A DNA stretch of 64,000 nt from Aurantiochytrium sp. KH105. Taxonomy: Eukaryota > Sar > Bigyra > Thraustochytrida > Thraustochytriidae. A program made the translations under genes and the position numbers. The notes under the pieces were generated by a model. The model searched no databases. It was not told the origin of the DNA and saw nothing but the letters and a program-made list of their open reading frames with translations. This document shows, piece by piece, positions 22,201 through 29,836 of the stretch. Numbering within the stretch: position 1 is the stretch's first letter; the number at the start of each line of letters is the position of its first letter. The stretch covers positions 108,558 through 172,557 of the forward strand of contig BGKB01000148.1 in assembly GCA_003116975.1 (NCBI GenBank), read 5' to 3'.

Positions 22201-23749
22201 CGGCGTGCGGGCTACCCCGAGCACGTACACACGATTTGCCCAAGAGCAGCAGCGCAACAAACTTCAAAGCCGGATTCCGAAAAAGGCAAATATCGAAGCG
22301 TCGAGCTTTTTGCGCAAAGAACTTGGATTTGGTTCCAATACACGTTTGCGCGACCGCAAACAGCGCAAGCTTGACTCGCTCTCGCACTTTCGACGAAAGT
22401 TTGCAACCAAGGGGCTTCTGGAGGACAAGTTGACGATGAGCTCATGGCTCAATCCGGCCGTGGTGGAGGCAGAGGCTGACGAGATGCAGCGTCCGAGCAC
22501 TGCACCGGAACAGACGCCGCAGCCTTTGGACATCGCGCAACTTTGGGGCAGATCAAACGCAAATTTTGTGGACGCGATCGATAACATGCTCGTCCTGGGT
22601 CAGCCTTCGCCGCGCCAGCTCTCACCATTGAATCAAGAGAGTGGCTCGGCATCCCCGGAGCGGAGACGCAGACCAAGCACGGCAGGTAATAACGCCGCGC
22701 TCGACGCTCCAAGCGCCTCGGACCAAACGTGGAGACGCCGGAGCACGGCTGTGAGACAACGCTTCGAGCTTGCTGCCGCTGCCGACGTTGATTTGCAGCG
22801 ACCACGTACCTCGCCGGCGTCTGGTATTTCTTCCCGATCACTTTTCTCTCAGGAGTCTTCGGTGACGACGCCCTCGCACGCATTGCACCCGCCAGACACT
22901 GGATCGAGCAGTCCCTCAGCGACCCAGCACAATCGCCGACGGCGACGCTCACTCATCCAGCGACAAGCCGACTTTGCCCAGGTATCGGAAGAGAGCAAAC
23001 TGCGTCGCATGTCCTCGAGCCTCCGCATGGAATCGCGACGTAGTTTGCCTGGATGCAGCCCAGGTGGCGTGCGTTTTGGGCCGTATCATGAATCGCATGT
23101 GCGGGGCTTTTATGATCTTTTCAAGGAGCTTGATCCCGATCAGAGTGGCTTCATTGACATGCAAGAGTTTTACACCAACGTGAAGCTACGCGAGTCGCCA
23201 ATTGCGGCCTCGCTTGGGAGCATCTTCGAGACAATGGACGAAGACGATAACGCCACTGTAGACCTGGTGGAATTCTTGCAATGTTTCTTGCCTCTCGTGC
23301 AGCACTCGGAAATTGTCGCCATGGTACGGTACTTTGAGCGCAGCGCAGAGAAAAAGGCGAGCAGTTTCAAGCAGGCGCGCAAGGTAACGCAGCTCTCCGA
23401 GGAGGCTGAGCGCGAAATCGACGAGCTTTTCAATCAACTCGATGAGAATAATGACAACTCCATCCAGTTGAGTGAGCTTCGCCACGTCGCTCTTGCAAAC
23501 AATTTCATCAAAGAAGAGGATGTACGTGAGATTGCGCAGCGGTATTCTTCATTAGAAGATGCTTCCTTGTCCAAAGAGGATTTTAAGGAGCTTTGTAGCG
23601 AGTACTTTTCCTACAATTCGGACAAGCTCATTCGCGAAGTTCTTTCCTTTAATCAAAAAAACAAAAAGAGAGATGGTCTCCGCGCACGCCTGTCCAGTGT
23701 AGAGAGCACTACACTTTCCCCACCAGAGACAGAAGATGATTGCGAATAA
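19286..23749 (+). CDS. EF-hand / WD40-repeat protein (WDR49/WDR64/WDY-like), probable flagellar protein
   Basis: 1487 aa, ATG at 19286. An N-terminal EF-hand loop is canonical (DRNGNGNVEWAE, residues 71-82). From ~160 to ~830 there are many WD40 units, for example TDILVVGSLVVTCSLDKTIQ, LIASGSADATVTLWNFEF and SSIQVIDAPLSVLTSSLDRS, enough for two propellers. A charged, disordered region follows (~860-1260, with RRRRS-type basic patches). Three further EF-hand-like loops close the protein: DPDQSGFIDMQE (~1281), DEDDNATVDLVE (~1318) and DENNDNSIQLSE (~1386). The EF-hand then WD40 order is known from WDR49, WDR64 and fly WDY, which are linked to cilia or sperm. The extra C-terminal EF-hands make this version larger. 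A Ca2+-regulated axonemal role is inferred. Confidence 0.85.
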   Translation: MEELANLPAEELENLRQKFLSHGDEGLNLEQFVKIILETLGHSRNNAGPDLSTADDRELVSSMCETFEEIDRNGNGNVEWAELTSFWVDKGFVATRRLVEPLRFRFREDMQYKDRYSRGSKINKLVFLDTIQKIASFEKESMKLKIYDTQLRLCGEADVGHAIHKYRPSYRRKDELRDCLVVPRRNILIILSSDLSLTFWDANNLRFNHFAFAKSPQTCIAYSPETNKVYTAGSSNRIHVWFPEKGQRTESIVTRHKEAITDILVVGSLVVTCSLDKTIQTHDITTGRHRATLRGHKLSIKHMVYSKRQGTLLSAGLETDVLGWDLVSQKLVVRLSGHRTSVIGVHLLPNNDPTKTDRAITADNMGNFRIWDFQRSHTGQAVCLQVFQRKIRNFHGKSKDRGARDGQKPLLPGQQRWTLDDFHPNTFCVTNPGADIIAATSKMCRFTSSGHKNMNNMPSGAIFNSVSLTFITAMGKDVQLWDGRTGQVEQDMFSLAKTELTSLLLDDRERKFIVGHAAGHVLVHSYLNGVKMKKTEISHAADVTGIAYVGAEKLIISVARDRSIMVHDEWPEDECAPFLRGISCAHHADITCVAYSEPFSLIASGSADATVTLWNFEFLKAETLLYGHSADIVAVSFVGSFPILVSADANGIVLVSLIHPSSAKGRCLQRFENWNDIEKFGSGYYYDGKPESKCQRTAITALAVHEEISTGRWLLVLGDEMGVVKTLDLSVLIQEHGLQKRDPETYPLHRTGYNARRRLRRDSGFVMDKQVQMQQEHARSEVAAASSAPEKLPLLAAIKAHHGAISSIQVIDAPLSVLTSSLDRSVRIHNILSGELLGILNMSDEEKEAISTGETPAQPWLFDVEPTERRLEGHRHKKAAVVLEQIEAMRHAEIARSLAADAYDLRQRKIARARARLSINQAQELELDIQQGKTTSCLSFDQDPQENAMAKKRADKDKLLEQLLTKDAQASGGVRATPSTYTRFAQEQQRNKLQSRIPKKANIEASSFLRKELGFGSNTRLRDRKQRKLDSLSHFRRKFATKGLLEDKLTMSSWLNPAVVEAEADEMQRPSTAPEQTPQPLDIAQLWGRSNANFVDAIDNMLVLGQPSPRQLSPLNQESGSASPERRRRPSTAGNNAALDAPSASDQTWRRRSTAVRQRFELAAAADVDLQRPRTSPASGISSRSLFSQESSVTTPSHALHPPDTGSSSPSATQHNRRRRRSLIQRQADFAQVSEESKLRRMSSSLRMESRRSLPGCSPGGVRFGPYHESHVRGFYDLFKELDPDQSGFIDMQEFYTNVKLRESPIAASLGSIFETMDEDDNATVDLVEFLQCFLPLVQHSEIVAMVRYFERSAEKKASSFKQARKVTQLSEEAEREIDELFNQLDENNDNSIQLSELRHVALANNFIKEEDVREIAQRYSSLEDASLSKEDFKELCSEYFSYNSDKLIREVLSFNQKNKKRDGLRARLSSVESTTLSPPETEDDCE

Positions 23750-23829
23750 ACCAAAATTGACTGTTAGACATATTTTCCGTTCACGGCCACTTTCTTGATG
23801 TCATTTCGAGTCGGCATAGAAGATTCCGC

Positions 23830-24801
23830 TCACATTTGCAAGGGTTTGGCATGAAGATCGGTCCGCTTGACATCGTCTCCGCCGACAGCAAGCTCCTGGA
23901 CCATTTCTTCGAGGGTTTTCACGCGACGATACTCGATGCGCTGCTCGTGTGCGGACCATGGGTGATCGCAATTGCAAACCCATGGACTGAAGAACTTGTT
24001 ACATGCACACGATCCTCGACTGCACTTGTGTGTTTTAGGGTCGTGATCTGTGTGTTTGTGTTTGCAGCTACAGCGCAGAACCCATGCGCCTTCGGCAACA
24101 ACAAAGAAGAAATGAGGGCATTGGCACTTGCCATTGCAGCATTTTGAGGAAGTTTTACCATTGGCGAGCTGCTTCATAGGGTGGTCTTTGAGCCGATGCC
24201 CGCACAAACAACGACTCTGTTCGCGGACGGGGATACATTCGCGATCACACATGGAGCAGCTCCAAATCACAGTAGGCTTGATTATTGGGCCAGGGCGCTT
24301 GCTTGACTGATGCCGTTCGCCGTAATGCAAAGCAACCGGGACCAGCTGGCTTGATGCCGATGAAGATTTGTACTCGAAACTTCGTACCAAGGAGCGAAGA
24401 GGCTTCTTCTCACGAAGTGGCTCTTCGCATCGTTGCCGATTCTTTTCTTCGTCTTCACCTCTGTTTCTGTTTGCGTCTACAAGGGCGTGGGACTTCACTT
24501 GTTTGGGCTTTCTGCGTTTTTTCAAAAGTTGCAATTGCTTTTGCGCCTGCTGTGATTCCTGTCGACGGACGTCATCCTCACTCTGGTTCTCCATGACATG
24601 CGTGACGTTTGTTTTGGCTTGCAACGAATTCAAGGTTCCAATCCTATTCGTGCTCTGAGATGTGGATGAATACGCCCACTCTTCTCTGGTTGTTTGGAAA
24701 AAGGGACACACTTGATCGGCCTTATCACCGATGTAAGTGCCGGAGGCCCCGAGACCGCGGCAGCGCGCCGCGCGCCGCCGCAAGAAGACCGTTGGACCCA
24801 T
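23830..24801 (-). CDS. FAM221-like cysteine-rich protein
   Basis: 323 aa if the ATG at 24801 is used; a second good ATG at 24594 (MENQSEDDVRR) would give 254 aa and removes a weak, low-complexity N-terminus. The C-terminal ~150 residues carry the FAM221 pattern of short Cys/His motifs: WSCSMCDRECIPV, RCLCGHRLKDH, KCCNGKCQCPHFFFV, LRCSCKHKHTDHD, CSRGSCACNKFFSPWVCNCDHPWSAHEQ. These probably bind zinc. FAM221A/B occur mainly in organisms with cilia, and FAM221B is testis-associated in mammals; molecular function is unknown. It is convergent with the WD40/EF-hand gene (80 bp) and divergent from the WDR54-like gene. Confidence 0.82.
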   Translation of the reverse strand: MGPTVFLRRRAARCRGLGASGTYIGDKADQVCPFFQTTREEWAYSSTSQSTNRIGTLNSLQAKTNVTHVMENQSEDDVRRQESQQAQKQLQLLKKRRKPKQVKSHALVDANRNRGEDEEKNRQRCEEPLREKKPLRSLVRSFEYKSSSASSQLVPVALHYGERHQSSKRPGPIIKPTVIWSCSMCDRECIPVREQSRCLCGHRLKDHPMKQLANGKTSSKCCNGKCQCPHFFFVVAEGAWVLRCSCKHKHTDHDPKTHKCSRGSCACNKFFSPWVCNCDHPWSAHEQRIEYRRVKTLEEMVQELAVGGDDVKRTDLHAKPLQM

Positions 24802-25223
24802 TTAACATTCCGTTAGACCTCTTTTCACCATGGCCTCTCATGACCTGAGGAGGACTGATAGAAGCCCTCTCACTTGCCTGTAGTGCCTGCTTTACTTGCT
24901 TGCTTGCTTGCTTGCCTGCCTGCTTGCCTGCTTGCCTGCTTGCCTGCTTGCCTGCCTGACCGTAGCGTTTGCTCTCATGATTGGAGGCCCATCTGCTTAT
25001 TGGTGTAGAGGAGAACTTTGCTTCGTGAACCCCTTTTGACGCATTTTCTCAAAAAGCGAACCGAGGCTGTGCGTCGCGAGCGAGAAGAAGCAAAGGGGCA
25101 AGGAGAAGAGCGAAAGGAAAAGAGGCGGATGAGCGGGGTGATCCGTCCCACGGATGAGACAGTCGTAAGTAGTCCGAGCGAGTGTTGGGACGTCTGACAT
25201 GTCATGATGACAGAAACTAAACT
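24802..25223. other. Shared promoter of FAM221-like and WDR54-like genes
   Basis: 422 bp between divergent starts. The notable feature is a CTTG/CCTG tetranucleotide array at 24895-24958. The right half is purine-rich (agcaaaggggcaaggagaag). No ORF. Confidence 0.45.
24895..24958. repeat. (CTTG/CCTG)n tetranucleotide array
   Basis: About sixteen units of cttg or cctg in tandem, in the middle of the FAM221/WDR54 divergent promoter. Confidence 0.9.
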
Positions 25224-26198
25224 ATGTTGAAAAGTGGTTGCTTGCTGTCTTGCCATAACCAGGAACATGTCCTCGCCGGCGCACCCTCGTACAGATTCAA
25301 CAACCTTTCCATGAGCAGCAATGGCATGGTTGCTTACGTGGACAAGACGCACATCCGCGTTGAGAATGCTCCAAAGAGAACAGGCCGTCTCATTCCGGTT
25401 GCGGCCGCCAAGCTTGTGCAGCAAGTAAAATTTGTGACGATCGACTGCAAAGAGTACCTTGTAGTGACCTCAGATGTCGGCGTTCATCTCTTTGACTCCG
25501 CCGGTGCAACACTCCTGAGCTATCTATCGACCGACAAAATTCACGAAAAGATCGAAAATCATCCCGAAAATGACCCAGAGCGTATGGAGTACTGCTGCAC
25601 TGCGGAAGGACTTCATGGTACCTCTATGCTTCTCGTAGGGACGTCGCGGGGTGCACTTGCAATGCTTCATTACGACGCCCGAAAAAAGACACTCAGTGTC
25701 GAGCATGTCGCGTGCGGGCACCAACGCCCTGTCTGCGCAGTGGCAGCTAGTGTCTCGTACATTGCGTCAGGCGATGAGTCTGGTCAAGTCACTGTGTTGG
25801 CTGCCGATTCCTTTGCCGAACATTGCCGATTCCCAAGCATGGGTGCCCCCTGTTGCAGTGTTGAGATTCGAGCAGGCATGATCATTGCAGCCTTTGTCAC
25901 GGGTGTCGTGCGCGTCTACTCCATTACTCATTCGCATTTGCAAATCGAGGTTGACGCACATTGCCGTGCGCTCAACTCGATGGCAATGCACCCTTCAGCT
26001 AATGCATTTGCTACTTGCGGCGAGGATGGTTTCGTAAACGTTTGGGAGCTTCCAAGCAAACAATGCGACGACTTGCGTCTCGTATCTTCTGACCACTTCA
26101 AGGACCGTTTCCTCGTCGGAGTTTCGTTTTTCAAGGACAACTCGAACAAGCTGGCGGCCACTGCGTACGACAGCGCATTTCTTCTCACGCGAGTTTGA
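25224..26198 (+). CDS. WDR54: WDR54-like WD-repeat protein
   Basis: 324 aa, ATG at 25224. The whole protein is one compact propeller. Units include VTIDCKEYLVVTSDVGVHLF, MLLVGTSRGALAMLHYDA, YIASGDESGQVTVLAADSF, IIAAFVTGVVRVYSITHSHL and a last classical unit AFATCGEDGFVNVWELPSKQ. The order GHQRPV, GAPCCSVEIRAGMIIAAF and QIEVDAHCRALNSMAMHPSA parallels the human WDR54 propeller, and the length is the same. WDR54 is a cytosolic scaffold with reported links to signalling and cilia; its mechanism is unclear. It shares a promoter with the FAM221-like gene. Confidence 0.85.
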   Translation: MLKSGCLLSCHNQEHVLAGAPSYRFNNLSMSSNGMVAYVDKTHIRVENAPKRTGRLIPVAAAKLVQQVKFVTIDCKEYLVVTSDVGVHLFDSAGATLLSYLSTDKIHEKIENHPENDPERMEYCCTAEGLHGTSMLLVGTSRGALAMLHYDARKKTLSVEHVACGHQRPVCAVAASVSYIASGDESGQVTVLAADSFAEHCRFPSMGAPCCSVEIRAGMIIAAFVTGVVRVYSITHSHLQIEVDAHCRALNSMAMHPSANAFATCGEDGFVNVWELPSKQCDDLRLVSSDHFKDRFLVGVSFFKDNSNKLAATAYDSAFLLTRV

Positions 26199-26744
26199 AA
26201 GTTACATTTGAAAAGTTTTTGATAAGGACTTGAAAGAGAGCTGCCGCACTGAGAGTTGACTCTGAAAGTGTGTCCTTTGCCCCTCCAGACAAGACGCGAC
26301 AGACCTCAACAGGCAGGCCCAGTAGAAGCATTTGACAGTTTGTTTGGGTAGTACAACTCGTAGGTCCAGTTAAAGCAAATGAGAGCATTTTGAGGTTTGT
26401 CTGGAATCTTCACACTGTTTCCGAAGAGCACACTTTCATGTTGCTGGAGGTTTTTCGCCTTGTACTATAGCTCTCTGACCTTCTTTTACAGAGCCAAGAA
26501 TCCTGTTTGCGCACAGAAGAGGCGCCTCCTCGAAAAAAATCGATCCAACAAAGTTGCCTCAGTGTGCGTGCGTCACCTCCTTAGCCTCCAACTTTGCGCT
26601 CTCCCGTTTTCCGTTTGCCGCAGGCAGTTCAGATTTGCCGAAATCGCTTTTTCCAGCAGCAATCTGTCGAAAACGTCGGTATACTTTAAGATCAATCAGA
26701 TGTAGTGTTTGTCGATGGTGGGTCAGAGAAGATCCCCAGCGCAC
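26199..26744. other. Intergenic, between WDR54-like gene and convergent unknown gene
   Basis: 546 bp. On the minus strand, the bases immediately after the TGA of the next gene read GTGAGTGCG when taken from the last codons (TCGTGAGTG), a good splice donor. A short open stretch follows (26559-26744, QIAAGKSDFGKSELPAANGK). This could be an alternative 3' exon, but it is unproven. Nothing else seen. Confidence 0.35.
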
Positions 26745-27725
26745 TCACGACGTCTGCATCGTCGTGATGACAAGAACGTTGCCTCGCTCGCAATCTTCCA
26801 GAAGGGATTCATCTGCATACCCATCGTTGACGCTGTCATAATCATCGTCAAAGACTTGAATTGGTAACGCCGGCGCCTTACGCGGAGCGATCTTGGGTTG
26901 AAAAGGAGACAGCTTGATGGGACCTTGCGTTCGCGCTTGCGATGTCTCTGGACCAAGCGTCCAGCTCGAAATGTTCGATTTTTGTGCGTACTTTCGCTCC
27001 ACTGCGGCCTTTTGCCTTTCAAAGGAAAAGAAGCCGTCTTGCGGGCGTAAACTCTGTCTCGAAAATGGCCTTTCCTGAGAAGAAGATGGTCTCCTCTGAC
27101 GTCTCTCGTGCTCTTCCTGTCGCATGTCTGGAAGATTCGGGTGTGAACGGCGTACCTCGGCATTGGTGCGCATCAGGTCACTCAGATTCGTACTCGTTTC
27201 TCGACAGGATTCAATCAGGCGGGCAAGACTCGACGCTGATGGACGCCCAGGGTTGCGAGGTGGATGCTTCGCTGCCTCTAAAAAGTCTTCACTCGAGACA
27301 GGGTGGGAGGACGCAGGCAGAGATGGCGCAGGGGCAGTCCCGGGCCGTGTGCTCCATGCGTAATTTGGGTCGACCGTCGCTTTGAGTGACATGGAATTGA
27401 CAAGTCCTTGGTAGAAGCTTTCGACAGCGTGTTGTGGAGGTGTATCGAGCGTTCGACGTTTGGCAGCGCGTCTTGTCGAAGCTTCTTTGTGCTGTCGATT
27501 CTGGATGTGTAAATTTGATCGACCGGTCGCACGACGAGATTGCGAAGTCGCCACGGCTCTTTCTGCTGTTCTTACTTTGCGTAGCCTTTCAATGGCTCGC
27601 TGATGTCGAGCAGCAGCAGCTATTTCCCCATGGCAACCTCCGGCGGGATAATGATACTGGCGAACCCGACGGTCATTCTGCAGATCTGGCGACGATTGCG
27701 CTCGTCGCGCGGCTTTTTCGTTCAT
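26745..27725 (-). CDS. Basic, disordered protein of unknown function
   Basis: 326 aa from the ATG at 27725 (MNEKAARRAQSSPDLQNDRR); the open frame upstream begins with GTG. No family recognised. It is rich in Arg, Ser and Gln, with short conserved-looking segments: ESFYQGLVNSMSLKATVDPN, YAWSTRPGTAPAP and an acidic end (VFDDDYDSVNDGYADESLLEDCERG). Proteins of this build with RPGTAP-like motifs are common among microtubule- and axoneme-associated proteins, and the gene sits inside a run of probable flagellar genes. A cytoskeletal role is only a guess. The last codon overlaps a GTGAGT sequence, so the C-terminus may be spliced. Confidence 0.6.
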   Translation of the reverse strand: MNEKAARRAQSSPDLQNDRRVRQYHYPAGGCHGEIAAAARHQRAIERLRKVRTAERAVATSQSRRATGRSNLHIQNRQHKEASTRRAAKRRTLDTPPQHAVESFYQGLVNSMSLKATVDPNYAWSTRPGTAPAPSLPASSHPVSSEDFLEAAKHPPRNPGRPSASSLARLIESCRETSTNLSDLMRTNAEVRRSHPNLPDMRQEEHERRQRRPSSSQERPFSRQSLRPQDGFFSFERQKAAVERKYAQKSNISSWTLGPETSQARTQGPIKLSPFQPKIAPRKAPALPIQVFDDDYDSVNDGYADESLLEDCERGNVLVITTMQTS

Positions 27726-28330
27726 TGTGCGGTCAACCTTTCTTGTTTCGTTGCTGGCCGGCTGACTCACTGAGTAGTGGGCTTTAAACTCTCGGAGACG
27801 AACAAGCTTGATCGTCGCACTTCTGCTAAGATCTCGCTTCCCGTTGAGCGGCACGACTTGTTAGCTTGGTGTAGACCACGAGCAGGAGCAACCGACCTTA
27901 CAAATTCAGAGAACAGATCTCTTTGCATACATTTTACAGCTCGACAAAATTAAAGAAAGAGCCATATTACTCACGTATCTACCTAAAGAGCGAATAGCAA
28001 CATGCTTGCACTCTCAGTAGCTGCGCCTTTGTGCAAATTGACCCGAACTCACTGTCAGAAATCGGAAATCGGGATTCGTAACGGCTACGACAACAACGCG
28101 AAATGTGTGTGTCTTGTGTTATCTTCGCGTCAGTGGCCGGGGACGCGCGACCGTCCGCTCCAAACAGACAAACAACGAAAGATCCACCATTGCAGCGTTG
28201 CAGGCGCAGACACGTACGCAAGACGCGGCGGCGGGAAAGGAACCCAGCGTACGCACTACGGCCAGGCGCGAGCTCAGAGCTCGAGTGAGCGTGCGACGAG
28301 TTTCCGGACGCCATTGGGCAAAAAGGCGCA
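27726..28330. other. Divergent intergenic region
   Basis: 605 bp between the unknown genes at 27725 (-) and 28331 (+). AT-rich at 27900-28010, GC-rich close to the right-hand start. No ORF or motif supported. Confidence 0.4.
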
Positions 28331-29020
28331 ATGGCAGAGAGCGCAGACGAAAGCTTCACGCGAGGGACGCTCTTGTGCGGAGCGCTCGCGAACTTGGCCA
28401 GAAAAGAGGGAAAGCTGCAGGAGCAGGATGAGAAAGTCGGAGCAAATCGTGAGGAGAGGGAAAGCCTCCCAAAGCCCAACAAGAAGCCGCGCAAGTCCGT
28501 CTCGTTCAGTGTCGAGCCCGAAATATATCGACCCGTGATTCAAGAAGGTATTGAAGAGCACCTTTGCCGCGTCCTCGGGTTTGCTCAAGAAGAGCAGTCG
28601 CGGATTAAACGTAGTGACCTTGCTCCTTTGCATCTATTCATGGAACGAAGCGCGCGGGCAGTGGGGCACACGCGGTTTTTCCTTGACGGGCCCCGATTTG
28701 GCCACGAGGACGCAAAACGATGGCGCATGCTTGGAGAAGATGGATCGTTGACCGCCGAGGAGATCAATGAAGCTTTGCCGCGGTCGCTTGAGTCGTTCTC
28801 TTTTGTGCCGCGCCACATTGATAGGTTAATCAACGTCTGGAAGAATCCACCAAGTCACGTATTTGTAGAAGATGGAACAAGTGTTTCGTGCGCAGTCTGC
28901 TATGAGGTGCAAACTGCCTGGTGTGAACGATGTGAGGCCTGCCCAGGGTGCACTGCAAAGGGTGAAAAGGATTCGGACCTCTCCGCGATCTGCGATCTTG
29001 CCATCGCCGATGAGCTTTAG
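28331..29020 (+). CDS. Unknown protein with C-terminal Cys-rich (zinc-binding-like) motif
   Basis: 229 aa, ATG at 28331 (gcgcaATGGca). No family recognised. Residues ~45-60 form a basic patch with KPRKSVSF, a possible PP1-type (RVxF-like) docking site. The middle (~65-165) looks helical and ordered (EGIEEHLCRVLGFAQEEQSR, SFVPRHIDRLINVWKNPPSH). Near the end CAVCYEVQTAWCERCEACPGC has six cysteines in CxxC steps and probably binds one zinc ion. It lies at the end of the 19-29 kb run of probable flagellar genes, but nothing in the sequence itself ties it to flagella. Confidence 0.65.
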   Translation: MAESADESFTRGTLLCGALANLARKEGKLQEQDEKVGANREERESLPKPNKKPRKSVSFSVEPEIYRPVIQEGIEEHLCRVLGFAQEEQSRIKRSDLAPLHLFMERSARAVGHTRFFLDGPRFGHEDAKRWRMLGEDGSLTAEEINEALPRSLESFSFVPRHIDRLINVWKNPPSHVFVEDGTSVSCAVCYEVQTAWCERCEACPGCTAKGEKDSDLSAICDLAIADEL

Positions 29021-29836
29021 TGTCGAGGGGTCTTTTTCTTGATTTTTATTACCACCTTCTTTGCGCGTGAGCGAAACTGCACGTCCAATGAGAATCACTG
29101 TCTTGCGATGATTGGAACATCTCTAGCAGTAGGCAACCGTTCATTGCTGCAAACTTAAGTCGGACTGGCTGGCGATTTCCATGGATCTCTTTATACTTTT
29201 TATCTCTCCATTTTTGGGTCTTGATTGATGCTTTTACTTGTGCTGATGAGCTTGCCATCCGTCCGCCTTGGTCTTATGAAAATTAACTCGTTCACCCATT
29301 TACGCGGAGAATCACAGACGACCCGCGTAATCCCTGAACGGTCCCGCTGTCTGCCTTCGGTTCCGAATCACGTGATTGCGGAAGAAGAGATTTTTCTGCG
29401 AGCCAAGACTTTCCAAGGCATCACTTCATAGGTGTGGTGAGCCACATTAGAACAACGCGTTGTATTACAGCCGTAAGGGTCGTCATTCTACCTGGGTGGG
29501 AGCGAACACAAGGTGCGCACAAGGCATCCCAGATGTGGCGCACTAGACAGGCGGACAATCTACACTACCTTGTGATGGTAGAGATGGGCCCCAAATCCAG
29601 GCTCCGTGAAGGCGGACAAGCGGTCCACCTTGCTCGTCCTGGCCGCCGTCGCCGCCGCCGAAAACATAATGGTCGAGCGCGGGCGAACCAGCAACGAAAG
29701 AAAAGAAAAAGTAAAGCAAAGCAAAGCAAAGCAAAGCAAAGAAACGAAACATCAAATACATTTGAGGGTACTACAGAGCCAAGCTACTGTTGTGGTGACC
29801 AAACGCGAGCTGCAAACCAGATTCCCATGCTTTGCG
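29021..29836. other. Intergenic region with AAAGC repeat
   Basis: 816 bp between two plus-strand genes. It includes an (AAAGC)n array at 29713-29740 just upstream of the 7TM-RGS start. An in-frame extension of that gene to 29606 covers the array and is treated as 5' UTR. Nothing else supported. Confidence 0.45.
29713..29740. repeat. (AAAGC)n pentanucleotide repeat
   Basis: Five to six tandem copies of aaagc, in the probable 5' UTR of the 7TM-RGS gene. Confidence 0.85.

Noticed and set aside
27615-27640. X-box-like sequence (ggttgccatgggg on the minus strand) near probable flagellar genes
   Set aside because: It lies inside the coding region of the 26745-27725 gene and only half matches the RFX consensus.
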